Assembly: GCA_019247255.1 (NCBI GenBank)
Contig: JAFAPJ010000424.1
Span: 1 to 5,073, forward strand
Reading direction: 5' to 3'
From: Methylobacteriaceae bacterium
Lineage (GTDB): Bacteria; Pseudomonadota; Alphaproteobacteria; Rhizobiales; Beijerinckiaceae
DNA: 5,073 nt
Position 1 is the stretch's first letter, and each line of letters opens with the position of its first letter. Shown piece after piece: positions 1 to 5,073 of the stretch. The notes under the pieces were generated by a model. It did not search any database. It had not been told where the DNA came from and saw only the letters and a list, made by a program, of their open reading frames with translations. Position numbers and translations under genes: made by a program.

Positions 1-74
1 CTCGCGGTCTGCGCGCTCACGACGCGCGGAGCCTCCGCAGCGAGGGTGAAGGCCACGCGCCCCAGAGCTCGGGC

Positions 75-878
75 CTAGGTCGGCCCCTTGGCTCCCTGCG
101 TCTCGAGGAGGAAGGCGTCGCGGAATCGGGCAAGCTCGGTCTCGGCAACGTCGGAGACGGCGACGAACCGAAGCCCCCCGTCCCGCCAGGCGAGCACGCT
201 ATAGCCGTCCCGACCCGAGAGGTCTCGCCGCTCGACCGCATCGGGCCAGACGAACAGGTTGATGACGTGGCCGCGCCGCCGATACACGATCGCGGCGGCC
301 GCCCGGCCCGCGAGGTAGTCGACCCGTCCGCCGACGAGGGGGAAGCCGGCTGTCGTGAGGTCGACCACGGGCGGCGAGAAATCGATCTTTCCTCCGAACC
401 ACGGCTTGACCGTGTGCTGGTCCGAGGTCGCGACGTCGGTCAGGTGGTCCACGAGGAGCGAGCGGACGTGATCGGCGACGAGCTCCTGCTCGAGCAGCGC
501 GTCGCGGGTCGGGGCCGAGAGCGTCAGGAACAAGGCGGCCGCAAGGGCCGCGGCCGAGGGGATCCACCCCCAGCGTCCCGCGATCTCGGACACCCGTCTC
601 GCCCAGTGCCGCCCCGTCGCGGCACGACCTGTTCGCACTTCGCGGGCCAACGCCTCGAGGATCTGGACGCGCACGTGCTCCGGCGCGCGCCAGCGCAGGC
701 CCTCCTGGCTCAGGACGTCGCTCGTGCCGCGGATCGCCGCGATCTCCGCCGTGCAGCGGGAGCATTCCGCGAGATGTCGCTCGAGCTGCCGCGCATGGAC
801 CGCGTCGAGCTCGCCATCCGTGAGCGCGTGCAGAAGCGTCCGGTCCTCGGGGCAACTCCCGCCGTTGGCGCCGATCAT
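75..878 (-). CDS. Membrane-anchored anti-sigma factor with zf-HC2 (ZAS) zinc finger
   Basis: Likely anti-sigma factor that sequesters the ECF sigma factor encoded just upstream and releases it on an envelope or redox signal. The 267-residue protein begins with a cytoplasmic zinc-finger domain (about residues 5-50) carrying Cys9 and the H-x3-C-x2-C motif His35/Cys39/Cys42. One hydrophobic membrane helix follows at about 105-122. The C-terminal domain (about 123-267) would then be periplasmic. It contains a TVKPWF segment near 156-161, DFSPP at 166-170 and INLFVWP near 206-212, which I recognise as conserved in alphaproteobacterial anti-sigma factors of this type. The start ATG overlaps the sigma stop codon (ATGA, 875-878), which indicates translational coupling and is the classic sigma/anti-sigma arrangement. 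The gene is intact. Family assignment is firm; the signal sensed is unknown. Confidence 0.88.
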   Translation of the reverse strand: MIGANGGSCPEDRTLLHALTDGELDAVHARQLERHLAECSRCTAEIAAIRGTSDVLSQEGLRWRAPEHVRVQILEALAREVRTGRAATGRHWARRVSEIAGRWGWIPSAAALAAALFLTLSAPTRDALLEQELVADHVRSLLVDHLTDVATSDQHTVKPWFGGKIDFSPPVVDLTTAGFPLVGGRVDYLAGRAAAAIVYRRRGHVINLFVWPDAVERRDLSGRDGYSVLAWRDGGLRFVAVSDVAETELARFRDAFLLETQGAKGPT

Positions 879-1557
879 GGCGCGCCTCCCCGCTCGACCC
901 GTCGCCAGGCTTGAGCGAACACGGCGCGCGCCCGCGCGAGCCGCGACATCACCGTCCCGATCGGAAGGCGGGCGACCTCCGCGATCTCGCGGTAGGAGAG
1001 CTCCTCCATCTCGCGGAGCACCAGGACCTCGCGCAGGGGCTCCGCCAGGCTCGCGAGCACGGCCCGCACGCGGTCCACCTCGCTCTGCCGAATGAGCAGG
1101 GTCTCGGGGGTGTCCTCCTCCGACGCGACCGCGGCGGCCGCCTCGATCTCGTCGTCCTCTCCGGGGACCTCAACGGCTTGCACGCGGCCTCGGGCGAGCT
1201 GCCAGTCGCGGTGGCAGTTCCGCACGATAGAGAACAGCCAGGCGCGCACGTCCCCGCCCCGATAGCCGCCCTGGAACCGGAAGGCGCGGAGAAACGCCTC
1301 CTGGACGATGTCGTGGGCGGCGTCCGGATCGCGGGACAGGTAGCGCGCGAAGCTGTGGCGGCATCGAGCTGCGGCAGCATCTCCTGCCTGAAGCGCGCGA
1401 GCGACGCCTCGCCCGGCGCGCCCTCATGCGCGAGCGGCGCGGCCTGATCCGACCGCGCCGGCTGGAGCCAGCGCCGGAAGCCCGCGAAGGGCGCGAATCC
1501 CCGCGGTCTGGCCGGGAGGCCGAAGCCCATCCCGTCGATCACGCCGTGCGATAGCAT
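875..1557 (-). pseudogene. ECF-type RNA polymerase sigma factor (RpoE-like), frameshifted as written
   Basis: Sigma-70 family, ECF subgroup: directs RNA polymerase to stress-type promoters. The C-terminal 159 residues are read in one frame from 1354 to 875. They contain region 2 (ARYLSRDPDAAHDIVQEAF, then RAWLFSIVRN) and region 4 with a helix-turn-helix (ELSYREIAEVARLPIGTVMSRL). The N-terminal part, including RFRQEMLPQLDAA, lies in the next frame, from ATG 1557 to about 1357. The join reads gcc-gcc-ac-agc-ttc; one extra base (such as T, giving LDAAYSFARYL) restores a 227-residue protein. The downstream frame alone opens only with GTG at 1249, which would delete most of region 2. ATG 1557 is preferred because GAGGAA lies 10 bases upstream and the candidate promoter is just beyond; ATG 1530 has no clear ribosome site. 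The lesion may be a sequencing or assembly error or a real recent mutation, since the rest of the gene, its partner and its promoter look intact. Confidence 0.82.
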
Positions 1558-1594
1558 CGTCCTGCCGTTCCTCGATCCTGCCGGCCTCCCAGGC

Positions 1595-1623
1595 GAAGAC
1601 TGGCCGGACGGCGCGTTTATTCC
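1595..1623 (-). promoter_or_regulatory. Candidate ECF-sigma promoter for the sigma/anti-sigma genes
   Basis: Read on the minus strand, a -35-like GGAATAAA (1623-1616) is followed by a 15-base spacer and GTCTTC (1600-1595). The layout matches the divergent element at 1646-1674. The predicted transcription start near 1588 gives a leader of about 30 bases before ATG 1557. A GGAA-type -35 box is typical of ECF sigma factors, so this is read as an autoregulatory promoter. The assignment is inference from position and the paired match. Confidence 0.6.
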
Positions 1624-1653
1624 CCCGGTCCGCGCGAAGATCGCCGGAATAAA
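1616..1653. repeat. 8-bp inverted repeat in the divergent control region
   Basis: TTTATTCC (1616-1623) and GGAATAAA (1646-1653) are perfect inverted copies separated by 22 bases. These A/T-rich octamers stand out in a region that is otherwise almost all G and C. They are best explained as the two back-to-back -35 elements of the divergent promoters. A dimeric regulator site is the alternative. Confidence 0.7.
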
Positions 1654-1674
1654 TCTGTCGGACCCGCGGTCTCC
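1646..1674 (+). promoter_or_regulatory. Candidate ECF-sigma promoter for the MBL-hydrolase/TPR genes
   Basis: GGAATAAA (1646-1653), a 15-base spacer (1654-1668) and GTCTCC (1669-1674) match the minus-strand element in box sequence and spacing. The predicted transcription start near 1681 leaves a leader of about 40 bases before ATG 1721. That would exclude the upstream in-frame ATG at 1679 as a usable start. It suggests that the neighbouring ECF sigma factor drives this operon. Confidence 0.6.
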
Positions 1675-1720
1675 CCCGATGCGGCGCCTTTCGGCCCCGA
1701 CCCGAGGCGAGGAGACGATC

Positions 1721-2698
1721 ATGGTGACACATTCGCGACGCGGCGCCGTCCTCTCCCTGGCGGCGGCCGGAGCGGCGCTCGGGCTTGCCCGACCGCTCGC
1801 CTTCATCCCGCCCGCTCTCGCGGCGGCGCCGCTCGAGCCGACGGTCGGCTTCCACCGCTTCAAGGTCGGGGAGGTCGAGGTCACGGCCGTCTATGACGGC
1901 ATCTGGCGCAAGCCGCACGACCCGGCCTTCATCCAGAACGCGACGGTCGAGGAGACCAAGGAGGCGCTCGCTGAGGCCGGTCTCACGACGGATTTCATGC
2001 CCATTCCGCTCACCGTCTTCGTGCTGCGCATCGGACGGCGCGTCATCCTGTGCGACGCGGGATCCGGCGTCGGCCAGTGGCAGGCGAACGCCACCCACCT
2101 GCCGGCCAACATGAAGGCCGCCGGGATCGACCGCGCCGAGATCGGCACGATCCTCGTCTCGCATTTTCACCCGGACCACGTCTGGGGATTGATGGAGCGG
2201 GGCACGAACGCGCCCGTGTTCCCGAACGCCGAGCTCGTCGTCCACGCGGCCGAGCATCGCTGGTGGACGGCGCCGGGTCGGGTCGAGACGCTGCCCGAAG
2301 GGCGTCGCGCGGCGGGCCGGCGGATCGCCGAGAACTTCCCTGGCTGGACGAACTGGCGGCTGGCCGAGGACGGCCAGGAGGTCGCGCCGGGCGTGCGGCT
2401 CGTCGCGGCGCCCGGCCACACGCCGGGCCATGCGGCCTACCTCCTCGGCTCGGGGCCGGATCAGCTGATGATCTCGGCCGACACGATGTACGTGCCGGCG
2501 CTCCTCGCGCCCCATCCCGAATGGCGGGGCGCCTACGACCAGGACGCGGCGCAGGCGGTCGAGACGCGCCGCAAGCTCGTCGACCGGGTCATCGCCGACC
2601 GCATCGCGATCTGCGGATCGCATTTCCCGTTCCCGGGCACCGGGACGATCCGGCACGACGGCGGCGCCTACGCCTTCGTGCCGACCAGCGTCGCGTGA
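1721..2698 (+). CDS. Tat-exported metallo-beta-lactamase-fold hydrolase
   Basis: Probable di-metal hydrolase of the MBL superfamily (lactonase/glyoxalase II-like group); the substrate is unknown. From ATG 1721 the product is 325 residues. GAGGAG lies 6 bases upstream, and the start falls just before a twin-arginine signal (HSRRGAVLSLAAAG, residues 4-17, ending near PALAAA at 31-36), so export to the periplasm in folded form is expected. The zinc motif SHFHPDH gives His148, His150, Asp152 and His153. GHTPGH gives His233, SADT gives Asp254, and GSHFPFPG gives His301, so a complete two-metal set is visible. It faces the sigma/anti-sigma pair across a shared control region and is followed 24 bases later by a TPR protein gene. 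Exported MBL proteins of this class are often labelled quorum-quenching lactonases, but nothing here proves that activity. Confidence 0.9.
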   Translation: MVTHSRRGAVLSLAAAGAALGLARPLAFIPPALAAAPLEPTVGFHRFKVGEVEVTAVYDGIWRKPHDPAFIQNATVEETKEALAEAGLTTDFMPIPLTVFVLRIGRRVILCDAGSGVGQWQANATHLPANMKAAGIDRAEIGTILVSHFHPDHVWGLMERGTNAPVFPNAELVVHAAEHRWWTAPGRVETLPEGRRAAGRRIAENFPGWTNWRLAEDGQEVAPGVRLVAAPGHTPGHAAYLLGSGPDQLMISADTMYVPALLAPHPEWRGAYDQDAAQAVETRRKLVDRVIADRIAICGSHFPFPGTGTIRHDGGAYAFVPTSVA

Positions 2699-2722
2699 CG
2701 CTCTGAGAGAAGGGACAGAACC

Positions 2723-3163
2723 ATGAAGCGGACGATCCTCATCGCGGCGCTCGGCCTCGGCCTTGCGCTCGGCGGCCCCGCGCGCGCCGTCGACAACATG
2801 GAAACGGGCGGCGCCGTGGACCTCGCCTCGGTGCGCGGCAAGATCGCGGCCCGCAACTACCCGGCCGCGCTGCAGGAGCTGCGCGACCTCGCCGAGGATA
2901 ATCAGGACGCGAACGTCTACAATCTTCTGGGCTTCACGCTGCGCAAGACAGGCGATGTCCGGACGTCGCTCTCGTATTACACCAAGGCTCTGGAACTCGA
3001 CCCGAAGCACAAGGCCGCCCGCGAATACTTGGGCGAGCTCTTCGTGGAGACGGGCGACCTGGCGAAGGCCCGCGAGCAGCTCGCCATCCTGGCGCAGCTC
3101 TGCCCGTCCGGGTGCGAGGAGCGGGCCGACCTGGAACAGGCGATCGCCGCGAAGGCGAACTGA
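2723..3163 (+). CDS. Exported small tetratricopeptide-repeat protein
   Basis: The 146-residue protein has a Sec signal peptide (MKRTILIAALGLGLALGG, likely cut after ARA at residue 22). About three TPR helical hairpins follow. The clearest are residues 63-96 (NVYNLLGFTLRKTGD to ALELDP) and 97-130 (AAREYLGELFVETGD to AILAQL). TPRs bind partner proteins, so a periplasmic scaffold or adaptor role is likely. Near the C-terminus Cys127 and Cys131 (CPSGC) could form a disulfide in the oxidising periplasm. I recall similar short TPR proteins with this cysteine pair in other alphaproteobacteria. AGAAGGGA lies 7 bases before the ATG. The gene sits 24 bases behind the MBL-hydrolase gene and is almost certainly co-transcribed with it. 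Partner and function are not known. Confidence 0.87.
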   Translation: MKRTILIAALGLGLALGGPARAVDNMETGGAVDLASVRGKIAARNYPAALQELRDLAEDNQDANVYNLLGFTLRKTGDVRTSLSYYTKALELDPKHKAAREYLGELFVETGDLAKAREQLAILAQLCPSGCEERADLEQAIAAKAN

Positions 3164-3173
3164 CCCTTAGCCC

Positions 3174-3195
3174 GGGCGGGCGCTCGCGCCCGCCC
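3174..3195 (+). terminator. GC-rich hairpin after the TPR gene, possible terminator or attenuator
   Basis: A perfect 9-bp stem (GGGCGGGCG / CGCCCGCCC) with a CTCG tetraloop starts 10 bases after the TPR stop codon. It is followed by only TTCC, so it lacks the U-run of a classical intrinsic terminator. It may end or reduce transcription between the MBL/TPR genes and doxX, or protect the upstream mRNA 3' end. Confidence 0.55.
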
Positions 3196-3214
3196 TTCCG
3201 CGTGGAGATGCCCG

Positions 3215-3712
3215 ATGAACCGCGACGTGTTGATCCCGCGTGCGGCCCGAGCGCCCGGGGCGCTCGTCGCCCGGCTGCTCCTATCGGGGCTGTTCCTGCA
3301 GGAGGGAGCGCTCCTCGCCGCCCATCCAGACGCGGCGCTCGACGCGATGGGCCGGCTCGGCGTGCCCCATCCGCTCGGGGCAGCGGCGATCGCCCTGCAG
3401 GTCGGCGGCGGCGTCGCGGTCGCGTTCGGCCTCGGAACGCGGGTCGCCGCCGGAGCGCTCGGCCTGTTCTGCCTCGCGACCGCCGCGCTGTTTCACACGC
3501 GCTTCGCGGTCCGGAACGAGCTCCTGCATTTCGAGAAGGATCTGGCCCTCGCGGGCGGGCTCTTCCTTCTCGCCCTTCACGGAGGCGGGGCGCTGTCGCT
3601 CGACCGGCTCCTGCGAGCACGAGGAGCTCGAGCCGCCGGCCCGCGCTCTGCAGCAGCCTGCGAGCCGACGCTGGCCGTCCCGGATCCGCCGCCCATCACC
3701 GGTTCGTCCTGA
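3215..3712 (+). CDS. DoxX-family integral membrane protein
   Basis: The 165-residue polytopic protein has four predicted membrane helices at about 14-31, 54-73, 76-96 and 107-124. The family hallmarks are an ARLLLSGLFLQEG-like first helix and the HFEKDLALAGGLFLL segment at 105-119. DoxX proteins take part in quinone-linked or redox-related membrane functions in some organisms, but the biochemical role of most members is unsettled. GGAG lies 7 bases before this ATG; the out-of-frame ATG at 3208 is too close to it. A hydrophilic tail rich in Ala, Arg and Pro (about 134-165) follows the last helix and runs into the convergent neighbour, so the last residues may be poorly conserved. The gene is 51 bases behind the TPR gene, separated by a strong hairpin, so membership of the same transcript is uncertain. 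Confidence 0.85.
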   Translation: MNRDVLIPRAARAPGALVARLLLSGLFLQEGALLAAHPDAALDAMGRLGVPHPLGAAAIALQVGGGVAVAFGLGTRVAAGALGLFCLATAALFHTRFAVRNELLHFEKDLALAGGLFLLALHGGGALSLDRLLRARGARAAGPRSAAACEPTLAVPDPPPITGSS

Positions 3713-4205
3713 TCCATGGTCCGCGCACGGACGACGCGAGCAGGCACAGCGAGGCGGCGAGCAGAACCAGGTCTTTCAGCAGGAACTGGCCCGGAGCGGC
3801 CGAGATCGCCGGGAAGCCGCCGGCGGTCGGCTCGGCGACGCCTGGCGTCGTGAGGAAGAAGGTCAGCGTAGTGAGGTAGGTTGCGGCCGACATCGCGGCG
3901 CCGAGCGCCGAGAACGCGGGCCGGAACGCCCCGAGCGCGAGCGCGGCGGCCGTCGAGAGCTCGATCACTCCCACGAAGCGGCTCGCGCCCTGGACGCCGA
4001 ACGCGGCGTGCAACCAGCTCATGAAAGGGCTGTTAGCGATGAAGGGCGCGATGCCGTTCGCCTCGTAGGCGGTGAATTTCATCCCGCCGAACCAGGCGAA
4101 GATCACGACGAGCGACCAGCGCAGGAGCGCAAGCTCGGGGGTCCTCCGCTCTGCGACCGTGAGCGCCGGTTCTGCGGCGGGATCAATGAGGTCGATATGG
4201 GGCAT
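3696..4205 (-). CDS. RclC/YkgB-like (DUF417) inner-membrane protein
   Basis: The 169-residue membrane protein matches the family of E. coli YkgB (RclC), which belongs to the reactive-chlorine resistance regulon. The most telling block is GGMKFTAYEANGIAPFIANS (residues 40-59) followed by PFMSW, and GQFLLKDLVLLAA near 139-151 is also typical. Four membrane helices are predicted at about 26-44, 76-93, 96-118 and 142-159. AGGA lies 8 bases before the ATG, supporting this start. The gene converges on doxX and the two overlap by 17 bases. The 118 bases upstream hold no copy of the GGAATAAA promoter element and no obvious promoter. The family call is strong. A role in hypochlorite or other electrophile stress is inferred from E. 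coli and fits the sigma/anti-sigma context, but no rclA, rclB or rclR homologue is visible here. Confidence 0.88.
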   Translation of the reverse strand: MPHIDLIDPAAEPALTVAERRTPELALLRWSLVVIFAWFGGMKFTAYEANGIAPFIANSPFMSWLHAAFGVQGASRFVGVIELSTAAALALGAFRPAFSALGAAMSAATYLTTLTFFLTTPGVAEPTAGGFPAISAAPGQFLLKDLVLLAASLCLLASSVRGPWIRTNR

Positions 4206-4323
4206 CCGGTGGGTCCTGACGGTGATCGGGTTGGCACCGGACCGATATGGACCCCCGGCGCCCCCACCGGGTGCCGAGAACGATGCCGATCGTCCCGAAG
4301 CAGGGGACCGGCGCGATCAGCCT

Positions 4324-5073
4324 CTACGCGTCGGCGGCCGGCGCGTTGCCCTGCGAACCCGCCGGCTCGCCGAGGCTCGCGACGATCCCGTCCAGGCGGT
4401 CCCCGGCCGCGAACGGGATGCCGCGCAGACCCGCGGCCTGCGCCGCCCCCATGTCGCTCTCCTTGTCGCCCACCATGAAGCTGCGGGCGACGTCGACCGG
4501 CCATGCGGCGAGGAGATCGCGGATCATGCCGGCGCCGGGCTTCCGGCGGTCGCATGCCGTGGCGTAGCCCGGGACGACCCCGTCCGGGTGGTGCGGGCAG
4601 TAGCGAAACTCGTCGACATGCGCGCCCGCGGCCGCGAGCTCCTGCGCCATCCGGTCGTGCAGGGCCCGGACGTCGTCCTCTCCGTAGAAGCCGCGCGCGA
4701 CGCCCGCCTGGTTCGTCACGACGAACACGTAATAGCCGAGGTCGTTCAGCTTCCGCACACCCTCGACGGCGCCCGGCAGCCAATGGAAGCGATCCCAGCT
4801 GCCGACATAGCCGAGATCGTCGTTCAGGACGCCGTCGCGGTCCAGGAAGGCCGCAGGCCGCCGCATCCTCGCCGGGATGCTGCGCTGCGCGTCCGCGTAG
4901 GATTCGGGAACGCCGATATCGATGAAGAAGCCGTCATAGACATGCCCCCCGAGGCGACCCGCGCGAGCGAGCGCCGGCAGCACGTCGCCCTCCAGCGACG
5001 CGACGGGGCCGATCGCATCAACGACGGCCCGCGACATCACGTAGACGCCGCCGTTGACGAGGTTGGACGACGG
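4324..5073 (-). CDS. Nucleotidyltransferase/GmhB-like HAD phosphatase fusion (C-terminal part; 5' end beyond window)
   Basis: The visible 249 residues run off the right edge with no start. The first part ([13 protein letters not shown], then [16 protein letters not shown] at about 48-63) is the end of a sugar-1-phosphate nucleotidyltransferase domain. After a short linker comes a HAD-IIIA phosphatase like GmhB (D,D-heptose 1,7-bisphosphate phosphatase). It shows motif [10 protein letters not shown] (Asp78, Asp80), motif [13 protein letters not shown] (Thr120), motif [11 protein letters not shown] (Lys178) and motif [17 protein letters not shown] (Asp203, Asp207). The pair would catalyse dephosphorylation and nucleotidyl transfer in making an NDP-heptose for surface polysaccharide. 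The zinc loop keeps CPHHP (Cys159, His161) and Cys174, but Arg176 stands where GmhB normally has a fourth ligand cysteine. An internal ATG at 4866 could start a phosphatase alone, but it has no spaced ribosome site, so a fusion is preferred. The exact sugar substrate is inferred. Confidence 0.85.
   Translation of the reverse strand, partial: PSSNLVNGGVYVMSRAVVDAIGPVASLEGDVLPALARAGRLGGHVYDGFFIDIGVPESYADAQRSIPARMRRPAAFLDRDGVLNDDLGYVGSWDRFHWLPGAVEGVRKLNDLGYYVFVVTNQAGVARGFYGEDDVRALHDRMAQELAAAGAHVDEFRYCPHHPDGVVPGYATACDRRKPGAGMIRDLLAAWPVDVARSFMVGDKESDMGAAQAAGLRGIPFAAGDRLDGIVASLGEPAGSQGNAPAADA

Noticed and set aside
1..78. Plus-strand frame open from base 1 to a TAG at 76-78, possibly the end of a gene entering from the left and converging on the anti-sigma gene
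   Set aside because: Only 25 residues are visible, with no recognisable motif, and open frames of this length are common in such GC-rich DNA. Sequence to the left is needed.
267..914. Plus-strand open frame of 215 residues opposite the anti-sigma gene
   Set aside because: No domain is visible and the composition is biased. The minus-strand product has a zinc finger, a membrane helix and a coupled start.
1679..1720. Upstream in-frame ATG (1679) as the start of the MBL hydrolase
   Set aside because: It would place 14 hydrophilic residues before the twin-arginine signal. It also lies at or before the predicted transcription start, whereas ATG 1721 has GAGGAG 6 bases upstream.
949..1884. 311-residue minus-strand open frame over the sigma gene and the control region
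   Set aside because: Only its middle part (about 1557-1357) is real, as the N-terminus of the frameshifted sigma factor. The remainder runs through the promoter region and antisense to the MBL gene.
1424..3010. 528-residue open frame on the minus strand, antisense to the MBL-hydrolase and TPR genes
   Set aside because: Its translation is Arg/Asp/Glu-rich with no recognisable domain, while the plus strand encodes clear MBL and TPR motifs with signal peptides. It is a high-GC shadow frame.
4233..4275. Imperfect hairpin (GGCACCGG paired with CCGGGTGCC, one bulge, 26-base loop) and a 5-bp stem at 4292-4308 in the gap between the phosphatase and rclC-like genes
   Set aside because: The stems are short, the first has a large loop, and neither has a T-run. 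Such pairings are expected by chance at this GC content.
3240..4478. 412-residue plus-strand open frame spanning doxX, the rclC-like gene and part of the phosphatase gene
   Set aside because: It has a low-complexity Arg/Gly/Pro/Ser translation and overlaps three well-supported genes in other frames.

Overview
The window is very GC-rich (roughly 70% by eye) with dense coding. Both strands show the long antisense shadow frames typical of such DNA. The gene types suggest a Gram-negative alphaproteobacterium, probably a Hyphomicrobiales/Methylobacterium-like lineage. They include an ECF sigma factor paired with a membrane anti-sigma factor, exported Tat and Sec proteins, DoxX and RclC-like membrane proteins, and a heptose phosphate phosphatase fused to a nucleotidyltransferase. 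The taxonomic placement is inference, because no rRNA or other marker gene is present.

Left part (75-1557, minus strand): an ECF sigma factor gene and, overlapping it by ATGA, its cognate single-pass membrane anti-sigma factor with an N-terminal zinc-finger (zf-HC2/ZAS) domain. The sigma gene as written carries a one-base deletion near 1355, inside the start of region 2. The conserved protein is therefore split over two reading frames.

Centre (1558-1720): a 163-base divergent control region. It contains two outward-facing elements with the same layout, GGAATAAA, 15 bases, GTCTYC. One fires left towards the sigma gene and the other right towards the metallo-hydrolase gene. This is the expected picture for a sigma factor that controls itself and a divergent target operon.

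Right of the promoter (1721-3712, plus strand): a Tat-exported metallo-beta-lactamase-fold hydrolase, an exported small TPR protein 24 bases behind it, a strong GC hairpin, and a DoxX-family membrane protein. A minus-strand RclC/YkgB (DUF417) membrane protein converges on DoxX, and the two genes overlap by 17 bases at their 3' ends. The set looks like an envelope or oxidative-stress response cluster, but the inducing signal cannot be read from the sequence.

Right edge (4324-5073, minus strand): the C-terminal 249 residues of a bifunctional protein. It is the tail of a sugar-phosphate nucleotidyltransferase followed by a GmhB-like HAD phosphatase, presumably for nucleotide-activated heptose used in surface polysaccharide. 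Its zinc loop lacks one of the usual cysteines. No RNA genes, CRISPR arrays, insertion sequences or tandem repeats were seen.
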